Source: CAYQLY01 sp964418605
GTDB taxonomy: Bacteria; Bacteroidota; Bacteroidia; Cytophagales; Cyclobacteriaceae
Direction: 5' to 3'
NCBI GenBank assembly: GCA_964418605.1
Contig: CAYQLY010000012.1
Span: 1 to 64,000, forward strand
Length of the DNA: 64,000 nt
The notes below the pieces were generated by a model, which saw only the letters and a list, made by a program, of their open reading frames with translations, had not been told where the DNA came from and did not search any database. The position numbers and the translations under genes were made by a program. Positions 9,389-18,265 of this stretch are shown here, one piece after another. The first letter of the stretch is position 1. Each line of letters starts with the position of its first letter.

Positions 9389-9958
9389 TTAAAAATATTT
9401 ATACATTTTATTATATATCCAATTATATAATGTAAAGAAAAAATAAGCAAGTAGAACACCTATTAAAGCCCCTCCGATAATATCTCCGGGATAGTGTACG
9501 CCGACATAAATTCGGCTATAGGATACAATAGTCGCCCAAAACAAAAATAAGGCAATCCACTTGAAGCGTTTGAAAAGCAGTAAAAACAAGAAAAAAGCTA
9601 GAGCAAATGTATTAGCCGCATGTGAGGACGCAAAGCCATACATTCCCCCACACCCCTTTACAACATGTACCATGGCTGCTATTTCAGGTTCATGGCAAGG
9701 GCGTAATCGTTTAAATAGAGGTTTACACAACCGTGATGTAATCACATCTGATGAAACAACGGCACCTACAAGCATGATTATAACAAGCCACGACTTTTTA
9801 CGAAACAATACCACCAAAAAAACAACAAGAAGTACGTACAATGGAATCCAAAAGAAGCGATCCGTAATTTGATTCATTACGCGATCAAAAAAAGAATTAT
9901 GAAATTGATTCAAAAAAAGAAATAATTTGCGATCGTATTGATCTAATATATCCAGCAT
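9389..9958 (-). CDS. PAP2-family membrane phosphatase (undecaprenyl-diphosphatase type)
   Basis: A 189-residue polytopic membrane protein. The three phosphatase motifs are KPLFKRLRPCH (about residue 78), SSHAANTF (about 109, the usual PSGH written here as SSHA) and SRIYVGVHYPGD (about 146). PAP2 enzymes dephosphorylate lipid phosphates such as undecaprenyl diphosphate or phosphatidylglycerol phosphate; which one cannot be told here. It is convergent with ribE, ending 6 bp after it. Confidence 0.9.
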   Translation of the reverse strand: MLDILDQYDRKLFLFLNQFHNSFFDRVMNQITDRFFWIPLYVLLVVFLVVLFRKKSWLVIIMLVGAVVSSDVITSRLCKPLFKRLRPCHEPEIAAMVHVVKGCGGMYGFASSHAANTFALAFFLFLLLFKRFKWIALFLFWATIVSYSRIYVGVHYPGDIIGGALIGVLLAYFFFTLYNWIYNKMYKYF

Positions 9959-10028
9959 GAGTTCTATCGTGTTACAATTTCAATAATAAATTACAATAAA
10001 AAATGCGCATATTTGTATAATCTAATGC

Positions 10029-11507
10029 ATGTCTTATCTTTCTCACCTATACCGTATCGTCGTCTACCTTGGATGTACAGTTGCCTTCAGCCAACTCTTT
10101 AATTTAGGCTTAGCACATTCCCAAAATAAAGAATTTTCTCTACAAGATTCTACACTTATCTCATTTATTGATACTAGCCGGTATTTAAAAATAGGAAGTA
10201 TACGTGTTCAAGGTAACAAAATTACTAAATCACGAATTATCCAACGAGAGTTAGAATTTAAAGAAAACGATTCTATTTTATTTGATAATTTAAAAATTAG
10301 TCTTGAAAAAACAAAAAATAGGATTTTTAATACTCAATTATTTATATCGGTCAATACCACCCTCATTCCAGATACTGCTAATACTATGCATCTTATCATC
10401 CATGTTCTGGAACGATGGTATATTTTTCCCGCTCCCATTTTTGAATTAGCGGATCGGAATTTTAATGAATGGTGGTATGAGCGAGGGCGTGATTTACGTC
10501 GGACTGAATACGGATTACGGCTAGACTATTATAATTTCAGAGGACGAAATGAAACATTAAAACTCGTAGCCCAATTTGGGTTTACACAAAAGTTCGAATT
10601 TGATTATGAAATTCCCTACCTTACTCGATCTCAAAAAATAGGACTAGACATAAAAGCATCGTATGCCACAACTAAAAATCTAGCTTATAAAACGAAAGAC
10701 CATAAACTAGAATACATCAGAGATGAAGATAAAATATTACGCACACAACTTGAAGTAGGCATAGGTTTATCTTTCCGAAATAAATTTTATGATTTTCACT
10801 TTATAGAATTTCAATTTAGAACTTATCATATTCATGATACAATTGCATTCCTAAATCCATCTTATTTTTTAGAAGGTAAAAGAACTCAACACTATGATCG
10901 TATAGCCTATAGTTATAAAAAAGATATAAGAAATAGTGTGGCTTATCCACTTACAGGATATTATTACGAATGTTATATTGAAAAATTAGGATTATTGTGG
11001 ACTGATGATATCAACCAACTAACCATTGAAAATACATTTTCAAAATTTATTCCTTTATCACAACGGTTTTATTTTGCTACACGCGCTAAACTAAAAGTAT
11101 CACTTCCAACAACACAGGCCTATATTAACTTTCGAGGACTAGGATACAGTGAAGATTTTGTCAGGGGTTATGAACGCTACACCATTGAAGGACAACATTA
11201 CTTTTTAAATCGAAATACCATGCGGTTTAAAGTTACGGGAGGGCAATTGAACTTTAAATCACTTATCCCTATCAAGCAATTTAGTACCATTCCTTTTGCT
11301 ATTTATATAAAAACCTACTTTGATTGGGGCTATGTTCAAAATAATATGATCTATCCGGAAAATACACTTCTTTCTAATCATTTTCTTAGAGGAGGAGGAG
11401 CAGGAATAGACATTGTTACATTTTATGATCTTGTATTCAGAATGGAATATTCTATCAACCATTTGTTAGAAAAGGGATTTTTCTTGAGTCTAAAAAAAGA
11501 TATCTAA
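10029..11507 (+). CDS. Omp85-family outer membrane protein with one POTRA-like domain
   Basis: 492 residues with an N-terminal export signal (ending about residue 32). A POTRA-like domain follows (YLKIGSIRVQGNKITKSRIIQRELEF, about 50-130), then a 16-strand-type barrel with aromatic strand ends. FRGLGYSEDFVRGYERY carries the VRGF/Y-type element of the Omp85 family. It is much shorter than BamA (usually five POTRA domains), so it fits the short Bacteroidota BamA/TamA-like or patatin-associated barrels. The exact role is unknown. Confidence 0.75.
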   Translation: MSYLSHLYRIVVYLGCTVAFSQLFNLGLAHSQNKEFSLQDSTLISFIDTSRYLKIGSIRVQGNKITKSRIIQRELEFKENDSILFDNLKISLEKTKNRIFNTQLFISVNTTLIPDTANTMHLIIHVLERWYIFPAPIFELADRNFNEWWYERGRDLRRTEYGLRLDYYNFRGRNETLKLVAQFGFTQKFEFDYEIPYLTRSQKIGLDIKASYATTKNLAYKTKDHKLEYIRDEDKILRTQLEVGIGLSFRNKFYDFHFIEFQFRTYHIHDTIAFLNPSYFLEGKRTQHYDRIAYSYKKDIRNSVAYPLTGYYYECYIEKLGLLWTDDINQLTIENTFSKFIPLSQRFYFATRAKLKVSLPTTQAYINFRGLGYSEDFVRGYERYTIEGQHYFLNRNTMRFKVTGGQLNFKSLIPIKQFSTIPFAIYIKTYFDWGYVQNNMIYPENTLLSNHFLRGGGAGIDIVTFYDLVFRMEYSINHLLEKGFFLSLKKDI

Positions 11508-11510
11508 GAC

Positions 11511-11525
11511 ATGACAATCTGTCAT
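11511..11525. other. short inverted repeat after the Omp85 gene
   Basis: ATGACA-ATC-TGTCAT forms a perfect 6-bp stem with a 3-nt loop, 3 bp after the Omp85 gene stop and 19 bp before the miaB promoter box. It has no clean T-run, so it could be a weak terminator or an operator-like site. This is a sequence observation only. Confidence 0.35.
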
Positions 11526-11543
11526 TAATTTCTTTATTTTAAA

Positions 11544-11551
11544 TATATTTG
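11544..11551 (+). promoter_or_regulatory. candidate -7 promoter box for miaB
   Basis: TATATTTG matches the Bacteroidota -7 consensus TAnnTTTG, 30 bp before the miaB ATG at 11581. No convincing -33 TTTG is seen at the usual spacing. Confidence 0.45.
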
Positions 11552-11580
11552 TAATAAAAGCCAGTGTGTTCATTAAAAAG

Positions 11581-13011
11581 ATGAAGGATATCATCATAAA
11601 CGAATTAAATTTTATTAATCAAGAAGAAACTTTAAATTGTGAAGTTGTTTCTATATCTGCTGAACAGCATACGGGAAATCTACGAAAGCTTTATATCGAA
11701 TCTTATGGCTGTCAAATGAACTTTTCAGATAGTGAAATTATAGCCTCGATCTTACATAAAGAAGGATTTGATACAACTTCTCAAATTGAAAAAGCGGATC
11801 TCATTTTTTTAAATACATGCTCCATACGAGATAATGCAGAACAAAAAGTCCGTCATAGGCTTTCTCAAATGCAACACTTTAAAAAGAAAAAGCCAGATCT
11901 TCTAATTGGCGTTTTGGGATGTATGGCTGAACGATTAAAAACAAAGTTACTAGAAGAAGAAAAAATAGTTGACTTGGTCATAGGACCAGATGCATACAGA
12001 GACTTACCAAAACTCATTGAAAAAGCAGATGATGGGCATAAGGCTATTAATGTATTTTTATCTAAAGAAGAAACCTACGCTGACATTACACCAATCAAAT
12101 TAAATTCAAACGGTGTAACTGCTTTCATCTCTATTATGCGAGGCTGCGATAATATGTGTTCATTCTGTGTAGTTCCTTTTACTCGTGGTCGGGAACGTAG
12201 TCGAGATACTGAATCTATTGTTCAAGAAGCAACAAACTTATTTACACATGGATTTAGAGAAGTCACTTTATTAGGTCAGAATGTGGATTCATACAAATGG
12301 CATGACGAGAAAGAAAAAAAAGAAATACATTTTGCAGACCTCCTAGAAAAAGTGGCTCTCATTCACCCTGATCTACGTATTCGTTTTTCTACATCACATC
12401 CAAAAGATATGACAGATGATGTACTTTATGTGATGAAAAAATATGATAATATCTGTAAATACATTCACCTTCCTGCTCAAAGTGGAAACAATCGCATATT
12501 AGAACTAATGAGTCGATCCTACACACGAGAGTGGTATATGGATCGAATCAAAGCTATTCGTTCTATTTTAGGTGAAGATTGTGGCATCTCTACAGATATA
12601 ATTACTGGTTTTTGTACAGAAACAGAAGAAGAACACAACGAAACATTATCCTTAATGCGTTGGGTAAGCTATGATTTTGCGTATACATTCGCTTACTCTG
12701 AAAGACCGGGAACACCAGCTGCAAAAAAATTAAAAGATGATGTTGAAGAAGACATTAAGAAAAGAAGGTTACAGGAAATTGTTAAACTCCAGCGCGAACT
12801 TTCATATGAGCGCAATAAAAAAGATATAAATAAAAAACACCGTATACTTATTGAAGGATTTTCTAAAAAATCAGAAGATTACCTTATTGGACGAACCAGC
12901 GAAAATAAAGTTATTGTAGTCCCTAAAGAAAACTTAAAAAAAGGCGACTACGTAGATGTATGGGCGTACGAGTGTAACTCAGCAACACTATTAGGAAAGG
13001 TGATAAACTAA
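11581..13011 (+). CDS. miaB: tRNA-2-methylthio-N6-dimethylallyladenosine synthase MiaB
   Basis: A radical SAM methylthiotransferase for A37 of tRNAs reading UNN codons. The N-terminal UPF0004 domain has its three cysteines in YGCQMNF, LNTCSIR and LGCMAER; the radical SAM cluster is CDNMCSFC (CxxxCxxC) followed by PFTRGRERSR; a TRAM domain closes the protein. A GTG at 11566 would add five residues; I chose the ATG at 11581 (MKDIIINEL, 476 residues). All cluster cysteines are present. Confidence 0.95.
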   Translation: MKDIIINELNFINQEETLNCEVVSISAEQHTGNLRKLYIESYGCQMNFSDSEIIASILHKEGFDTTSQIEKADLIFLNTCSIRDNAEQKVRHRLSQMQHFKKKKPDLLIGVLGCMAERLKTKLLEEEKIVDLVIGPDAYRDLPKLIEKADDGHKAINVFLSKEETYADITPIKLNSNGVTAFISIMRGCDNMCSFCVVPFTRGRERSRDTESIVQEATNLFTHGFREVTLLGQNVDSYKWHDEKEKKEIHFADLLEKVALIHPDLRIRFSTSHPKDMTDDVLYVMKKYDNICKYIHLPAQSGNNRILELMSRSYTREWYMDRIKAIRSILGEDCGISTDIITGFCTETEEEHNETLSLMRWVSYDFAYTFAYSERPGTPAAKKLKDDVEEDIKKRRLQEIVKLQRELSYERNKKDINKKHRILIEGFSKKSEDYLIGRTSENKVIVVPKENLKKGDYVDVWAYECNSATLLGKVIN

Positions 13012-13018
13012 AAACAAG

Positions 13019-13564
13019 ATGAAAGTATTTTTGTTTATTTTTTTTACACTTACTTTTTATTTAGGATTTACACAAGAGAAAAAAATATTCCCATCCATTT
13101 CAGGGGTTACACTGACAGGTAAAAATATATCTATACCTGAAACTACAAAAGGGAAATATACACTTGTCGGCTTGGCTTATTCACAAAAAACAGAAGCTGA
13201 TCTCCAAACTTGGGTAGAACCCATTTATACTGTATTTATAGATCAATCAGGGCTATTTACCTATGATATTCATCTTTATTTTATCACACTCATCACTGGG
13301 TTCGACAAGACAGCATCAGGAAATATTGAAAAAAGATTAAAGAAAGAACTAGACTCTAACTTACTTGAGCATATTATATTTTATAAAGGTGAGTCAAAAA
13401 AATACAAAACAGAACTCTTATTAAAAGATAAAGAGGTACCTTATTTTTTCATATTAAACAAAGAAGGCGTTATTGTCTACTCCACATCAGGTCAATACGC
13501 CGATCAAAAAATGGAAGAAATAGAAAGTCATTTAGAAGAAGCATTGACTGTAACAGAGAATTAG
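13019..13564 (+). CDS. exported thioredoxin-fold-like protein of unknown role
   Basis: 181 residues with a signal peptide (MKVFLFIFFTLTFYLGFTQ). KYTLVGLAYSQKTEADLQTWVEP and VPYFFILNKEGVIVYSTSGQY resemble the strand-helix pattern and cis-Pro/LDKEG region of AhpC/TSA- or ATP10-like thioredoxin-fold proteins. No CxxC pair is visible, so a redox role is doubtful. It starts 8 bp after miaB, and the MBOAT gene follows 12 bp after it, consistent with an operon. Confidence 0.6.
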   Translation: MKVFLFIFFTLTFYLGFTQEKKIFPSISGVTLTGKNISIPETTKGKYTLVGLAYSQKTEADLQTWVEPIYTVFIDQSGLFTYDIHLYFITLITGFDKTASGNIEKRLKKELDSNLLEHIIFYKGESKKYKTELLLKDKEVPYFFILNKEGVIVYSTSGQYADQKMEEIESHLEEALTVTEN

Positions 13565-13575
13565 TTTAAGAAATC

Positions 13576-14982
13576 ATGCTATTTAACTCGTTTACTTTCA
13601 TCCTATTTTTCATAACTACAACCTTTCTTTATTTCGCTCTACCCCAGCGTTATAGATGGCTATTGCTCTTAGCCAGCAGCTGTTATTTTTATATGGCCTT
13701 TATCCCTATCTATATACTTATATTATTTTTTACCATTCTCATCGACTATGTCGCTGGAATCTTAATTGAAAAATCAACAACACACAAAAAACTTCTTTTG
13801 ATTTGCAGTTTAGTTTCAAACATAGGTGTTTTAGCTGTCTTTAAATATTATAACTTCTTTACTGAGAATATCAACTGGCTATTAACATCATGGGAAAACT
13901 CTAAACCATTGCCTTACTTAACTATTATCTTGCCTATTGGGTTATCCTTTCACACCTTTCAAGCTATGAGCTACACCATTGAGATCTACCGTGGAAATCA
14001 GAAGGCAGAAAGGCATCTTGGAATCTATGCGTTGTACGTCATGTTTTATCCACAACTCGTTGCCGGACCTATTGAAAGACCTCAAAATCTTATTCATCAA
14101 TTCAGAGAAAAACATCGGTTTGACTATGACAGAGTAACTAGTGGATTAAAACTCATGGCATGGGGTTTTTTTAAAAAAATAGTAATTGCTGATCGACTAG
14201 ACATACTCGTCAATACATTTTATAGTGATCCACTGTCTCATCAAGACTTAACACTATTTGCCATTCTATTTTTCTCTATTCAAATCTATTGCGACTTTTC
14301 AGGCTATTCTGATATTGCTATAGGATGTGCCAGAGTATTAGGAATACAGCTGATGAAGAATTTTAATAGACCTAATTTTTCCAAATCCATAGCTGAATTC
14401 TGGAGAAGATGGCACATTTCATTAAGTACCTGGTTTAAAGATTATGTATATATTCCATTAAAAGGAAACAAAAAAAATAGACTTCACTGGGCTTTTAGCA
14501 TACTAATTGTATTTTTACTAAGCGGATTATGGCATGGAGCCAATTGGACCTTTATTATATGGGGAGGGCTGCATGGCCTTTTTATAATTTTAGAGTTTTT
14601 AATAAAAAAATATATAAAAATAAAGCTCCCAGATGTCTTAAGTTTATTTATAACATTTAGCATTGTATGCCTAACTAGAATATTTTTTAGAGCACCTACT
14701 CTAAAAGATGCTATAAACGTTGTTAATCAACTAAAAGATATTGTGATTTTAAAAACTCAAATTAGATCTCTAAATTATGATCAAACTTATTTATTAATTG
14801 ATATACTTCTTATTCTATTCTTGTTTCTAGTTGAATATATCCAAGGTTATAAAAGTATACCAACATGGATTAGTAAGCAACCTATTGTAGTTAGATTTAC
14901 CATCTATACGTTAGGCATAGTCAGTATTTTTTTATTAGGCAACTTTAATTCACAAAGGCAGTTTATTTATTTTCAATTCTAA
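13576..14982 (+). CDS. MBOAT family O-acyltransferase (AlgI/DltB-like)
   Basis: A 468-residue polytopic membrane protein (about 10-12 segments). It has the MBOAT core: PIGLSFHTFQAMSY, FYPQLVAGPIER, DFSGYSDIAIG, FWRRWHISLS and LSGLWHGANWTFIIWGGLHG, with the active-site His in WHGANW. Such proteins transfer acyl (often acetyl) groups across the membrane to envelope polysaccharide. The gene stop overlaps the next ATG by one base; that gene encodes an SGNH-like protein, the usual periplasmic partner. Confidence 0.9.
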   Translation: MLFNSFTFILFFITTTFLYFALPQRYRWLLLLASSCYFYMAFIPIYILILFFTILIDYVAGILIEKSTTHKKLLLICSLVSNIGVLAVFKYYNFFTENINWLLTSWENSKPLPYLTIILPIGLSFHTFQAMSYTIEIYRGNQKAERHLGIYALYVMFYPQLVAGPIERPQNLIHQFREKHRFDYDRVTSGLKLMAWGFFKKIVIADRLDILVNTFYSDPLSHQDLTLFAILFFSIQIYCDFSGYSDIAIGCARVLGIQLMKNFNRPNFSKSIAEFWRRWHISLSTWFKDYVYIPLKGNKKNRLHWAFSILIVFLLSGLWHGANWTFIIWGGLHGLFIILEFLIKKYIKIKLPDVLSLFITFSIVCLTRIFFRAPTLKDAINVVNQLKDIVILKTQIRSLNYDQTYLLIDILLILFLFLVEYIQGYKSIPTWISKQPIVVRFTIYTLGIVSIFLLGNFNSQRQFIYFQF

Positions 14983-15941
14983 TGAAACCATTTTTTTTAA
15001 AAATAGCTATTCTGACTCTTATTTCAATAACAGCCCTTATAAGCTCTGAGAAACTATTTAAATGGTTTTTGTCAAGTACATCAGGAGGAATGCTAAGCAC
15101 TGAAGAACAAATTAACAAAAGCTTTCACTTAGCACTAAAAAATAATTATAAAACCCTTGTTGTAGGTAGTTCAAGAATATATAGAGGGGTCAACCCCGAT
15201 AAATTAACTTTTTCAGAAGCCTTTAACTTTGGCCATGATAACGATTCCTATAATCAAATTTTCTATAAGCTAATTTTCCTAGAAAAGAAAAAAAAACAGT
15301 TTAACTACCTCATATTAGGCACAGACTATTTTCAATTCAGTATTTTTTCAGATACTAGAAACTATGTCTATAGAAAATATTTAGACAAAAAATACCTTAA
15401 GGACTACAAGAACTATCATTGGAAAGACACAGACAATAAGGTTAATCGTTGGATCACCATACATTTCAGCAATATCTTTAAGTTTTTCACAACTAGGCTA
15501 AAAAATATTATTATAAAAAAAGAAACCTACTCTTATTTAACAAAAAAAGGACAATTTGTAACCCAGTTAAAATCTGATCCTCGAGCTATAAATCAAGATA
15601 ATGAAAACGATGCCATCCAGTTGCAAAAAAAATATTTTAATAAAATTTTCCAATTTTGTAAAAGAAAAAAGATAACTGTATTTATGGTAATGCCTCCTAC
15701 TCGTGCAGAGGAACTAAAAAATATCAGCCCAAATACTCAAAACTTATATGATTTTTTTTTAGAAAAAGTAATAAAAGAAAAAAAGGGCTATTACTTAAAC
15801 TATTCAGCTGATGAAAGATTCACAGGAGAAGACTTTGCAGATATAGCTCACTTAGGAAAAGAAGGGGCTGACAAATTTAGCAATATACTGAATCAGGATA
15901 TTACAACTATATTAGAAAAAATAAAAAATACTAAAAAATAA
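14982..15941 (+). CDS. SGNH-like membrane-anchored protein, partner of MBOAT acyltransferase
   Basis: 319 residues with an N-terminal membrane anchor (about 7-27). TLVVGSSRIYRGVNP has a Gly-Ser-Ser block placed like the nucleophile of SGNH hydrolases, and FADIAHLGKEGADKF near the C-terminus gives the DxxH pair. This matches AlgJ/AlgX/PatB-type acetyl-transfer partners in layout, although I infer the catalytic residues rather than recognise a named family. The one-base TAATG overlap with the MBOAT gene argues that the two act together. Codon and base use are AT-rich like the neighbours. Confidence 0.65.
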   Translation: MKPFFLKIAILTLISITALISSEKLFKWFLSSTSGGMLSTEEQINKSFHLALKNNYKTLVVGSSRIYRGVNPDKLTFSEAFNFGHDNDSYNQIFYKLIFLEKKKKQFNYLILGTDYFQFSIFSDTRNYVYRKYLDKKYLKDYKNYHWKDTDNKVNRWITIHFSNIFKFFTTRLKNIIIKKETYSYLTKKGQFVTQLKSDPRAINQDNENDAIQLQKKYFNKIFQFCKRKKITVFMVMPPTRAEELKNISPNTQNLYDFFLEKVIKEKKGYYLNYSADERFTGEDFADIAHLGKEGADKFSNILNQDITTILEKIKNTKK

Positions 15942-17201
15942 GTGATTACGGAAACAGAGCTTCAACAGGTTAAACAACGGTTTGGTGTGATTGGGAATTC
16001 ACTTGCACTCAACCACGCACTTCAGGTAGCTATACAAGTTGCATCTACTGATATGACTGTTCTCATCACAGGAGAAAGTGGAAGTGGAAAAGAATCTTTT
16101 TCAAAAATCATACATCATCTCAGCAGCCGAAAACACGGACAGTTTATTGCTATTAATTGTGGAGCTATTCCTGAAGGGACCATTGATTCTGAATTATTCG
16201 GGCACGAAAAAGGCTCTTTCACAGGTGCCTCAGAAGCGCGAAAAGGTTATTTTGAGGTAACTAATGGTGGAACTATCTTTTTAGATGAAATCGGAGAAAT
16301 GCCTCTTGGAACACAGGCACGGCTATTACGTATATTAGAAAATGGCGAATTTATACGTGTAGGATCATCTAAAGTTCAAAGAACAGATGTACGTGTTGTA
16401 GCAGCCACAAACATCAATCTTCTTCAAGCAGTTGAAAAAGGAAAATTTAGAGAAGACCTCTACTACCGCCTCAATACGGTGCCTATTTATGTACCGCCCC
16501 TTCGTGAACGAGGTAATGATATTGAACTTCTCTTCAGAAAATTTGCATCAGACTTTTCTGATAAATACCGCGTCAAGCCTGTTATACTAACCAACGAAGC
16601 TAAAGAGTTGCTTATCAAGTTTCGGTTCCCTGGAAATATAAGACAGCTTCGTAACATTGTTGAACAACTTTCGGTCTTAGAAGAAAAAAGAGAAATTTCA
16701 AGTGAAACACTTCTTAAATACCTTCCTTCTGAGCAAATGAGTAAAAAACCTGTTCTCTATCAAGAACGTCAAGATACAGACAATCCATTCTTTGAAAGAG
16801 AACTCCTCTACAAAGTATTGTTCGATATGAAGAATGATATGAATGAGTTAAAAAAATTAATTTTAGAATTACTCAAGACTAACCACAACAGTGGACATTT
16901 ATTGCAGCAATATGGATCTTTGCTTTCATCTATTGATAGTGATAACAATATATCATCAACAAAGCCTATTTTAGTAGAAAAAAAAATAGATACAGCTCCT
17001 GATAGTGAATTAGAAAAAGTGGAAGATATCTCCCACGAAGAGGAAAATGAATCACTTTCATTAAATGATAAAGAAAAAGAAATGATACTTAAAGCTTTAA
17101 AGAAAAATAACAATAAACGTAAATATGCCGCCAAAGATTTAGGCATTTCAGAACGCACACTATATAGAAAAATTAAACAATACAATATTGATAATGTTTA
17201 A
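15942..17201 (+). CDS. sigma-54 interaction domain transcriptional activator (Fis-type HTH)
   Basis: 419 residues starting from GTG directly after the previous stop. The AAA+ sigma-54 activator domain shows Walker A GESGSGKE (44-51), the sigma-contact loop as GSFTGA (a common variant of GAFTGA), Walker B GGTIFLDEIGEM and an arginine finger region FREDLYYRLN. An acidic linker follows and a Fis-type helix-turn-helix (YAAKDLGISERTLYRKIKQY) ends it. There is no N-terminal receiver or sensor domain, so control may come from expression or a partner. The same gene order with lptE is common in Bacteroidota. Confidence 0.93.
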   Translation: MITETELQQVKQRFGVIGNSLALNHALQVAIQVASTDMTVLITGESGSGKESFSKIIHHLSSRKHGQFIAINCGAIPEGTIDSELFGHEKGSFTGASEARKGYFEVTNGGTIFLDEIGEMPLGTQARLLRILENGEFIRVGSSKVQRTDVRVVAATNINLLQAVEKGKFREDLYYRLNTVPIYVPPLRERGNDIELLFRKFASDFSDKYRVKPVILTNEAKELLIKFRFPGNIRQLRNIVEQLSVLEEKREISSETLLKYLPSEQMSKKPVLYQERQDTDNPFFERELLYKVLFDMKNDMNELKKLILELLKTNHNSGHLLQQYGSLLSSIDSDNNISSTKPILVEKKIDTAPDSELEKVEDISHEEENESLSLNDKEKEMILKALKKNNNKRKYAAKDLGISERTLYRKIKQYNIDNV

Positions 17202-17715
17202 AAGAAGATTTTATGGCGCATTCCTATTATTAGGATGCTTATCTACATCATGTGGTATATACTCATTCACAGGATCAAGTTTACATCCAGATGTTAAAAC
17301 TATTGAAGTGAAAAATTTATATAATAATTCAGGAGGTGGCCCACCTTATTTAGATCAAAGTTTAACACAAAATATCAAAGATTATTTTCAACAAAACTCA
17401 AAACTTATATTAGTAAACAGTAATGGAGACATACAGTTAGAGGGCAATATAACATCTTATAGTACATCTCCTGAAGCATCTACAAATTCAAGTAATGGAG
17501 GTGCGCCAACGGCAAACTCTATACGCTTGACACTCATTGTTAAAATAAAAATGACAAATAAAAAAGATGAAACAGCCAACTTTGACAAAGATTTTACAGC
17601 ATTTAAATTTTTCTCATCTGATAAATCTTTACAGGATGTAGAAAGAGAACTCATCCGTGAAATGAATAAAAAAATAGCTCAAGATATTTTTACTGAAACT
17701 GTTGCTAACTGGTAA
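17194..17715 (+). CDS. lptE: LptE-like LPS assembly lipoprotein
   Basis: 173 residues from the ATG at 17194, overlapping the activator stop by 8 bp. The lipobox is in GCLSTSCGIYSFTGSSL, predicting lipid attachment at that Cys. The region HPDVKTIEVKNLYNN...LDQSLTQNIKDYFQ and VERELIREMNKKIAQDIF matches LptE/LptE-like proteins, which plug the LptD barrel during LPS delivery to the outer surface. The position after the sigma-54 activator supports the call. Confidence 0.8.
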   Translation: MFKRRFYGAFLLLGCLSTSCGIYSFTGSSLHPDVKTIEVKNLYNNSGGGPPYLDQSLTQNIKDYFQQNSKLILVNSNGDIQLEGNITSYSTSPEASTNSSNGGAPTANSIRLTLIVKIKMTNKKDETANFDKDFTAFKFFSSDKSLQDVERELIREMNKKIAQDIFTETVANW

Positions 17716-17719
17716 AACG

Positions 17720-18214
17720 ATGTTTGAAATTACAACCTCCTCAAAAAAAATAAATATAGAATATAGAGAAGATCAATTTTATATAAACAAAACATTAGCT
17801 GATTTTAAAATAGTTAAAATAAAGCCAAACCACTTTCATATTATAACAAACCATAAATCCTACCTAGCTGAAACTATTACTATCGATCAAGATAAGAAAA
17901 AGATAACTGTAAAAATCAACAACCAGCTATTCATACTTGACATTAAAACAAAATTAGATCTTCTCATTGATAAGCTAGGTATGAGTAATAGCTCATCAGC
18001 ACAGCTCACTCAATTAAAAGCACCAATGCCAGGATTGATTTTAGATATTAAAGTTTATGAAAAAACAGAAGTCAAAAAAGGAGATCCTATTCTGATACTG
18101 GAAGCTATGAAAATGGAAAACATGATCAAATCTCCAATTGACGGAATCATTAAACGTATCCACATAAAAAAAGGGCAAAGTGTAGAAAAAAACCAACTGC
18201 TCATAGAATTTTAA
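17720..18214 (+). CDS. biotin/lipoyl attachment (biotin carboxyl carrier) protein
   Basis: 164 residues from the ATG at 17720 (a TTG at 17702 would overlap lptE). The C-terminal 75 residues are a biotinyl domain with EAMKMENMIKSP, in which the Lys of AMKM is the biotinylation site, preceded by KAPMPGLILDI. The N-terminal part (about 1-90) is a beta-rich region typical of Bacteroidota carboxylase carrier subunits. No biotin carboxylase or carboxyltransferase gene is beside it, so the holoenzyme is unknown. Confidence 0.85.
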   Translation: MFEITTSSKKINIEYREDQFYINKTLADFKIVKIKPNHFHIITNHKSYLAETITIDQDKKKITVKINNQLFILDIKTKLDLLIDKLGMSNSSSAQLTQLKAPMPGLILDIKVYEKTEVKKGDPILILEAMKMENMIKSPIDGIIKRIHIKKGQSVEKNQLLIEF

Positions 18215-18226
18215 AAAATTAAAACA

Positions 18227-18234
18227 TATATTTG
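18227..18234 (+). promoter_or_regulatory. candidate -7 promoter box for pyrH
   Basis: TATATTTG matches TAnnTTTG exactly and lies 32 bp before the pyrH ATG. No clear -33 box is visible. Confidence 0.45.
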
Positions 18235-18265
18235 TTTCTAAATTTCTTCCTTTATATATAAGTAT

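Noticed and set aside
9561..9872. 103-residue plus-strand frame
   Set aside because: It is antisense to the PAP2 gene, which has clear motifs.
16808..17185. 125-residue minus-strand frame
   Set aside because: It is antisense to the sigma-54 activator linker and HTH, with composition typical of a shadow frame.
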